This document shows positions 59,661 to 64,000 of a stretch of DNA of 64,000 bases, piece after piece. Positions within the stretch are counted from its first letter, which is position 1. Each line of letters opens with the position of its first letter. A program made the translations under genes and the position numbers. Source of the DNA: Lepeophtheirus salmonis (lineage: Eukaryota > Arthropoda > Copepoda > Siphonostomatoida > Caligidae). The notes beneath the pieces were generated by a model, which was not told the DNA's origin, searched no databases, and saw nothing but the letters and a program-made list of their open reading frames with translations. Location of the stretch: positions 3,598,805 through 3,662,804 of the forward strand of contig NC_052132.2 in NCBI RefSeq assembly GCF_016086655.4, read 5' to 3'.

Positions 59661-60085
59661 CTGTACAAACAAAATGATTCATAAGTATACATATCTTCTT
59701 TAAAAAAAACATAGGTTCATTAAAAATTGCGGGATAAACAATTCTGTAATTCTTGAATTGATATATATATTTTTTTTTAAATGACGAGACTCTCTACATT
59801 TTTTGAAATAAAGAAAGACCGATTAGCATTCACTGTATCACCAGTGGTGGAAAAAATGATTTTTCTTTATATACATGTATGCACCTCTGTTTGCTATATA
59901 TCATGAAGCTAACTTGGAAACATTAGAAAATTAAATTAAATAAACCAAAAAACGCTGCAAAATAACTTAAAAAAATGAACTGTAGTTAAATAATATTTAA
60001 ATAAAAGGATAAACCAAAAGTTTTTATGAAGATCCGGAATAGCTTTAAAATTTCATATAATTGTGCATTAAACGGCCCAAGAATT
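59661..60085. other. AT-rich stretch, no gene seen
   Basis: Nothing recognised on either strand. Confidence 0.4.
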
Positions 60086-60247
60086 TTAAGTTTTTATCTG
60101 ACCATGAGTGGTAATAGTGTAATATGTCCCCAATATTGTTGCATGAAGACTAATACTCCCTTCAGAATATCGAGCTGCGGCTGCAATCAAAATAGCTTTG
60201 ATTTCTTCAATTCTGATCGGCTCCACTACTTCTCTGCAATCATACTT
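60086..60247 (-). CDS. Unassigned ORF remnant or exon-like segment
   Basis: A minus-strand open frame of 53 codons bounded by stops, without ATG at its start, reading REVVEPIRIEEIKAILIAAA then RYSEGSISLHATIL. Amino-acid composition and GC content are more protein-like than the surroundings, and a TTGCAG acceptor-like site lies at its 5' end (about 60233-60238). I do not recognise the family. It may be a decayed transposon coding piece or an orphan exon. The plus-strand frame 60026-60253 over the same bases is less convincing. Confidence 0.25.
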   Translation of the reverse strand, partial: KYDCREVVEPIRIEEIKAILIAAAARYSEGSISLHATILGTYYTITTHGQIKT

Positions 60248-60589
60248 TCATAGCTTAATATAGCAAAGTTCGTGGCTTTTGTTTTTTAGGAGTACTTTAG
60301 ATTTTTAAGGAGAGACAAAAAAAAATAATGCGTTATTAATTGTTCTATAATTCCAGTAATGTTCAGCTTGATAAAATCTCCTAAAATATGAAGCTCCGAG
60401 CAACTCGTAAACGCATGTATAACTGTGCAGAACATTCTTTCATAGTCCTTACAGGGAGTAATAAAAAGTCCAAGAGAACCCTACTGAGCTTATCGAGTTT
60501 ATAATTAGTTAGTAGCATCTCATGGAAGAACACACACCACATTGGTCAATTTCTTTCACTTTGACATTCGTATGAATCGAAGAAGTGGA

Positions 60590-60990
60590 GTGATTTCAAA
60601 AAATTTTGAGCGTGCATATGGGCACAAGTGACACTGCACGTTCTGGAAGCCCTGTCGAGGCTACTACTCCAGAAATTATTAATAAAATCCTTGATATGAT
60701 GATGGATAACAGAAGAATGAAGGTACATTCTGTGGTCTTCTCGATTTCGAACCCTATTTCCGATAATTTTGCGACGACAATTGCTGAGGTGTGAGCTGGT
60801 GCATTGTCTTGGTTGAAAAGTACTTTTTTGTGGGCCAATCATGGGTGTTTTTTTAATCGGTTGTCCAATAACAATGAATAATAGGCATCTGTAATTTTTT
60901 TACCCTTTTCCAGATAGTTTATGATGCACTAAATATCCTTTTGAAACGACATTTCTCGCTTTCTTTCTGTAAGAGCAAACTCTAAGGTAA
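60590..60990. mobile_element. Rearranged mariner: N-half (+) and C-half (-) joined head-on, locus 2
   Basis: Plus strand 60606-60740: HMGTSDTARSGSPVEATTPE, IINKILDMMMDNRRMKVH and SVV, the N-terminal half. Minus strand 60990-60745: NYLEKGKKITDAYYSLLLDN, then AHKKVLFNQDNAPAHTSAIV and VAKLSEIGFEI, the C-half with the second catalytic Asp (QDNAPAHTS) intact. The halves converge at about 60735-60750, with the same endpoints as at 54.84 kb (N-half stops after KVH.(I/V)V, C-half after EIGF). Overall orientation is reversed relative to locus 1. The third catalytic region and the middle are absent. Flanking terminal repeats were not identified. Confidence 0.8.
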
Positions 60991-61770
60991 TAGATTTAAC
61001 TGAGTGAAACAAAAAATTACAATTTTCTTTTATTAAATGAAAGTTTAAATTGAGTAATTAAACGTTTTTTAGTGTGTTGTTAAAATTTTGACTTCCAATA
61101 CCGATTGTGTGACTGAATGTATATTTTAGATATATAAAATTTAGAAAAAAAAATCAGTCAGTTTATGATCTGAATCAGCATTAGGCCAGGATAAAGCGTT
61201 TTTAGTTTGAATTATATAGATGAAGATACAAGGGCCAAATCGATTCGGAAAGTCTTCCTGGACAATTCTCCTGGGCACAATGGCTTCTGGGCTCAAAATT
61301 ATAATTATGTCATTAAACCTTAGTTCTATTATGAGTTTAGATAGGTTGAAAGAAGGTCAACCTCCTAAATCAGACTTTTTGGTGTTTATAAGATAAAAAC
61401 CACCATTTTTTGTTGAAATAAAATATTCAAGCCAACTCCACCCTTAATAATTCTTCGACACATATATGGGTTCTTCGATTATTTTTGAAATCAGAGATAA
61501 CAAATATTCCCCTATCCATACCAGAGCCTTTTGAAAAGTTATGAAGAATACAAATAGGGTATTTTAATCCACAAGATGCTGAGATAGGACCCTTAACATC
61601 TTGAATGCATCTAAATTCAGGTTAATCTCAAACTAAGCTTTTCATTAAGGTGTGACGGTATATACAGTTTTTCTTCCTTTTGTTTTTAATGAAATAATTT
61701 TACCTATTCCTACATTGATTTCCTGACACCTAGAGATTGGTTAAATAATTAAATCTTAATTTTGTTCTAC
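60991..61770. other. AT-rich stretch with one weak transposase-like segment
   Basis: On the plus strand near 61220-61320 the frame DEDTRAKSIRKVFLDNSPGH followed by NGFWAQ resembles a D-N-(S/A)-P-x-H catalytic block of DDE transposases, but nothing around it confirms a family. The rest shows no feature. Confidence 0.3.
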
Positions 61771-61773
61771 TTT

Positions 61774-62245
61774 TTAAACAACATCATTAAGAGAAACGAT
61801 AAAATTGGCGAAATAACTTTCTCTGAATTTTATAAGGTGTTTCATCTTTTTGCGGAAATAAACCTGAACTTGGAGAAAATCTTTTCGAGCCAGATTCTGA
61901 CCTTGTCCGTTCTTACAGATTAAGATAAGGATTAATAATTGGGTTTGAAGGTTTACATACTTGTATTGCAACTCTTGTATCACCTTTGTCTCTTCAGATA
62001 ATATCAAAAGGTATGTTGCTACATACTGAGTCTCCACAGTAATATCTTCACCTGATTTTTTTCCAGTGGAGTTTAAATTACCCTCATCCCTCAATTAATT
62101 ATTCTTATTTATGCTAATCTGAACCGCTTCAACCTCGAGCATTTCTTCTGTGCTACTATCTATAAATTTGGGATAGACGTCATATTCATTATTAATTTGC
62201 ACATTTAACCCTAGCCAGATCCACTTCTTCCACCGTTAATAAATC
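61774..62245 (-). pseudogene. Possible continuation of a retroelement ORF
   Basis: Downstream on the same strand of the zinc-knuckle frame. One frame near 62213-62090 reads GLNVQINNEYDVYPKF then IDSSTEEMLEVEAVQI, followed by a stop. A second frame, 62094-61774 (106 codons), starts MRDEGNLNSTGKKSGEDITV. Neither has a domain I recognise. Proximity and strand suggest parts of the same decayed element, but this is inference. Confidence 0.3.
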
Positions 62246-62250
62246 CATTC

Positions 62251-62532
62251 TTATGGTTTCCTTTCATCTTCCGCTTCTGAGCTCCTCTGAACTTCCACTC
62301 CTCCATGCATAATCTTTTCACCTTCAAAATCCCCACAAATAAATATAACTTTGACATTTCGGATGCCTCCAGGGACATTCGTAGACCTATTTCTTGAAAT
62401 TGTTTGCTTTAAAACACTCTCATTATCATGAAACATAATTATATTCTTACAACAGTCATGTTTTGTATGACCTAGCTCAAAACAATTCCAACATTGTAAT
62501 CTGGATCGTCTAAATTTGAGCTGAACAGACAT
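62251..62532 (-). CDS. CCHC zinc-knuckle ORF, retroelement gag/ORF1-like
   Basis: 93 codons with a perfect CX2CX4HX4C knuckle: Cys14, Cys17, His22, Cys27 in LQCWNCFELGHTKHDC. Just before it is a basic stretch (KFRRSRLQ), as in nucleocapsid or LINE ORF1 proteins, where the knuckle binds the element's RNA. The context R-x-L-Q-C-x-x-C resembles jockey-like LINE ORF1 more than the gypsy gags in this window, but the assignment is uncertain. The remaining residues 30-93 are not diagnostic. No RT is seen nearby, so it is an orphan fragment. Coordinates run from the first ATG; the original ORF probably began upstream. Confidence 0.55.
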   Translation of the reverse strand: MSVQLKFRRSRLQCWNCFELGHTKHDCCKNIIMFHDNESVLKQTISRNRSTNVPGGIRNVKVIFICGDFEGEKIMHGGVEVQRSSEAEDERKP

Positions 62533-63690
62533 ACCTGAAAAGCAATTAATTGTGAAATTTTAGCTGGATCTGCAAATACTTCTTAAATTTAATATCCATC
62601 TCTCCACACATCTTGGTATTCTTTTTATTTTTATGTACCAATTCATTGTTGTTGTTTTTTTTTTTTTTTTTTTTTTGGGGGGAAGATCAACCGCGTGTTA
62701 ATTTGTTTCAACCAATTAACAGTGCTTAATTCATCGATTCGTTTGAATTTTAACCAATATGTAAATATTTTTTCTATCTTTTTTAAGATTAATTTTGTCA
62801 ATGCCTTTTAATTTTAAGTTCATATTGATACAACTGTCTTCCACATTTTAACACGAAATGGGTGTTCCCTTTTGAAGGACTTTAATCTTCCTCTTATATC
62901 AATTTGAAATTTGGAGAGAAAATCCGCTTGGTTCATACCAAAATATAGATTTAAAAAAGTATAAAAAAAAGAAAAGGAGATGTATACGTTACTTTAGATG
63001 AGGTTTAGCGAGAGGCTAAAGCTAAAGCTCAGTGCATTATATTATTATAGTTTACTTTTTTTATTGTCATAAAACAAAAAAGGTTTACCTGTTTTAAAAA
63101 AAATGAGTTTGTTTTTTATTTAATATATTCATTAAGGTAAATCATTAACATTATTATTTACAAACTTATATAGAATAATTAATTACAATTTTTTTTAATT
63201 CTTCGCATTTTCATAAGTGATTTTTATCTTTTTTTTGTCTATGTTCTTACTAAAAACAGGCGCACACAACATTAATAGTTCTCTTCAATTGATGGTTTTA
63301 TTTTTGAAACTTATTACCTGATACTCAAAGTCATTTTATCAATAGGTTAAGTTTATTTATTTATGAACAAAATAAATGTTCAATATAATATTTTTTTTAA
63401 ATTCAGACGGAAACCTTCCCGGACAATAAAAAAAAAATGAAGTCGATTAGGGATCCCAGACAAATTTATTTTCACGCAGGGAATTTCTATTTACAAGTAG
63501 CAACTTTTGAGATACCTAAGCCTATGATACTGGGTGCTCCATTGAAATTTCACCACTTAAACACTTACTAATTCAATAATTATTGAATTCATTGAAATTC
63601 ATTTATATTTCGATATGTTGAAGCATACGCAATTAGTCAAAATACAAAACAAATGCGAGCTCTCTAGCTAACGTATATGTTGAGAAAATA
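62533..63690. other. AT-rich stretch with poly-T/poly-G run
   Basis: A 22-nt T run followed by six G lies at 62655-62682. No gene recognised. Short A/T homopolymers are frequent. Confidence 0.45.
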
Positions 63691-63691
63691 A

Positions 63692-63982
63692 CAGTTGAAC
63701 GTGATCAAGGAATTTTCATTAACGTACTCTAAGGAGTTGGGCGTCTCCAAGTTCACCGTCAATGCCGTCAGCAACCCCAAAACCATGAAACGGAAGAAGG
63801 TCTCTGTCAAAAATGACCGTGGACCGTGCAGTGTCCAGTAACCATACATTGGGGATCTCAAAGCCACTATTAACCATCACTGGGACGCTATGGGACAAGA
63901 ATATATCCACAGTGGGCGCAAGGCCTTCCACCGCCACCTGGAAGCCATCATTGATGCTAAGGGAAGCTACATTAATGAATAA
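63692..63982 (+). pseudogene. Tc1/mariner-type transposase with catalytic core deleted
   Basis: One frame carries the end of the helix-turn-helix region, SLTYSKELGVSKFTVNAVSN (family form: A.ELGVS..TV...V), then a basic KTMKRKKVSVK and a single TAG. It runs directly into a C-terminal transposase end: IGDLKATINHHWDAMGQEYI followed by HSGRKAFHRHLEAIIDAKGS, stop TAA at 63980-63982 (family form: ...L...I...W..M..E...RA..AFR.RLEA.I.A.GG.I). The region between, which should hold all three catalytic residues, is missing, yet the frame is kept across the join. GC content is well above the flanks. An internally deleted, non-autonomous derivative is the best reading. The two long minus-strand frames here are shadows. 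Confidence 0.75.
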
Positions 63983-64000
63983 GAGAGCTCAGACACACAT

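Noticed and set aside
61220..61320. FLDNSPGHNG as the catalytic block of another DDE transposase
   Set aside because: Only one short block matches and no other transposase motif lies within 500 bp; kept as a weak remark only.
1..64000. CRISPR array, prophage, integron or bacterial operon
   Set aside because: No short regularly spaced repeats and no prokaryotic genes; the tandem array has a 6.6-kb unit and the coding relics are eukaryotic transposons.

Overview
This window looks like AT-rich intergenic animal DNA, probably from an arthropod. The number and style of the mariner-type transposase fossils remind me of a caligid copepod (sea louse), but that is inference from recalled families and was not searched. 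There are no prokaryotic operons, no rRNA or tRNA genes that I can support, and no intact host gene. Almost every recognisable coding stretch is a broken transposable element. The one fragment that looks like a host gene is the 5' end of a decayed secreted trypsin-like serine protease at about 8.56-8.80 kb, with a TATA-like box upstream.

Layout. 1-5.4 kb: AT-rich DNA with one inverted-repeat pair at about 1.95 and 2.6 kb. 5.4-17.6 kb: an old patchwork holding a Tc1/mariner fragment (5.6-6.4 kb, minus), the protease fragment, a hAT-type (KRBA2-like) transposase pseudogene (9.7-10.5 kb), an AT-rich degenerate repeat (11.6-12.1 kb), a GC-rich mariner-type element with terminal inverted repeats (13.95-15.23 kb) and another Tc1/mariner pseudogene (16.1-17.6 kb). 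Parts of 5.6-9.4 kb recur inverted at 15.2-16.9 kb, so part of this patchwork looks like an inverted segmental duplication. 18.2-20.0 kb: gag-like and RT/RNase H-like pieces of a Ty3/gypsy retrotransposon, separated by a Tc1-like transposase fragment.

20.6-48.06 kb is the dominant feature: a macrosatellite of four full 6.6-kb tandem units (6617, 6601, 6588 and 6649 bp) plus a 1.0-kb partial fifth. Each full unit carries the same fossil mariner transposase, a local 124-bp duplication, a perfect 9-bp hairpin and a near-palindrome. Diagnostic variants put the units in the order A-B-B-A, and the right edge is visibly more diverged.

48-64 kb: unique AT-rich DNA and more transposons. A mariner-type element is split by a short Ty3/gypsy element (50.05-53.17 kb, minus strand) with about 100-bp LTRs and a GCAT target duplication. 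Two loci (54.7 and 60.6 kb) hold mariner derivatives in which the N- and C-terminal coding halves are joined head-on at the same junction, which suggests a rearranged element that was itself copied. A nearly full mariner pseudogene lies at 55.4-56.6 kb, a CCHC zinc-knuckle ORF at 62.3-62.5 kb, and a transposase lacking its whole catalytic core at 63.7-64.0 kb.

Nothing here forms a working pathway. The transposases have stops, frameshifts, deletions or lost catalytic residues. The biology is genome dynamics: nesting, tandem amplification, inverted duplication and internal rearrangement. All alignments were made by eye, so edges are approximate and no percent identities are given.
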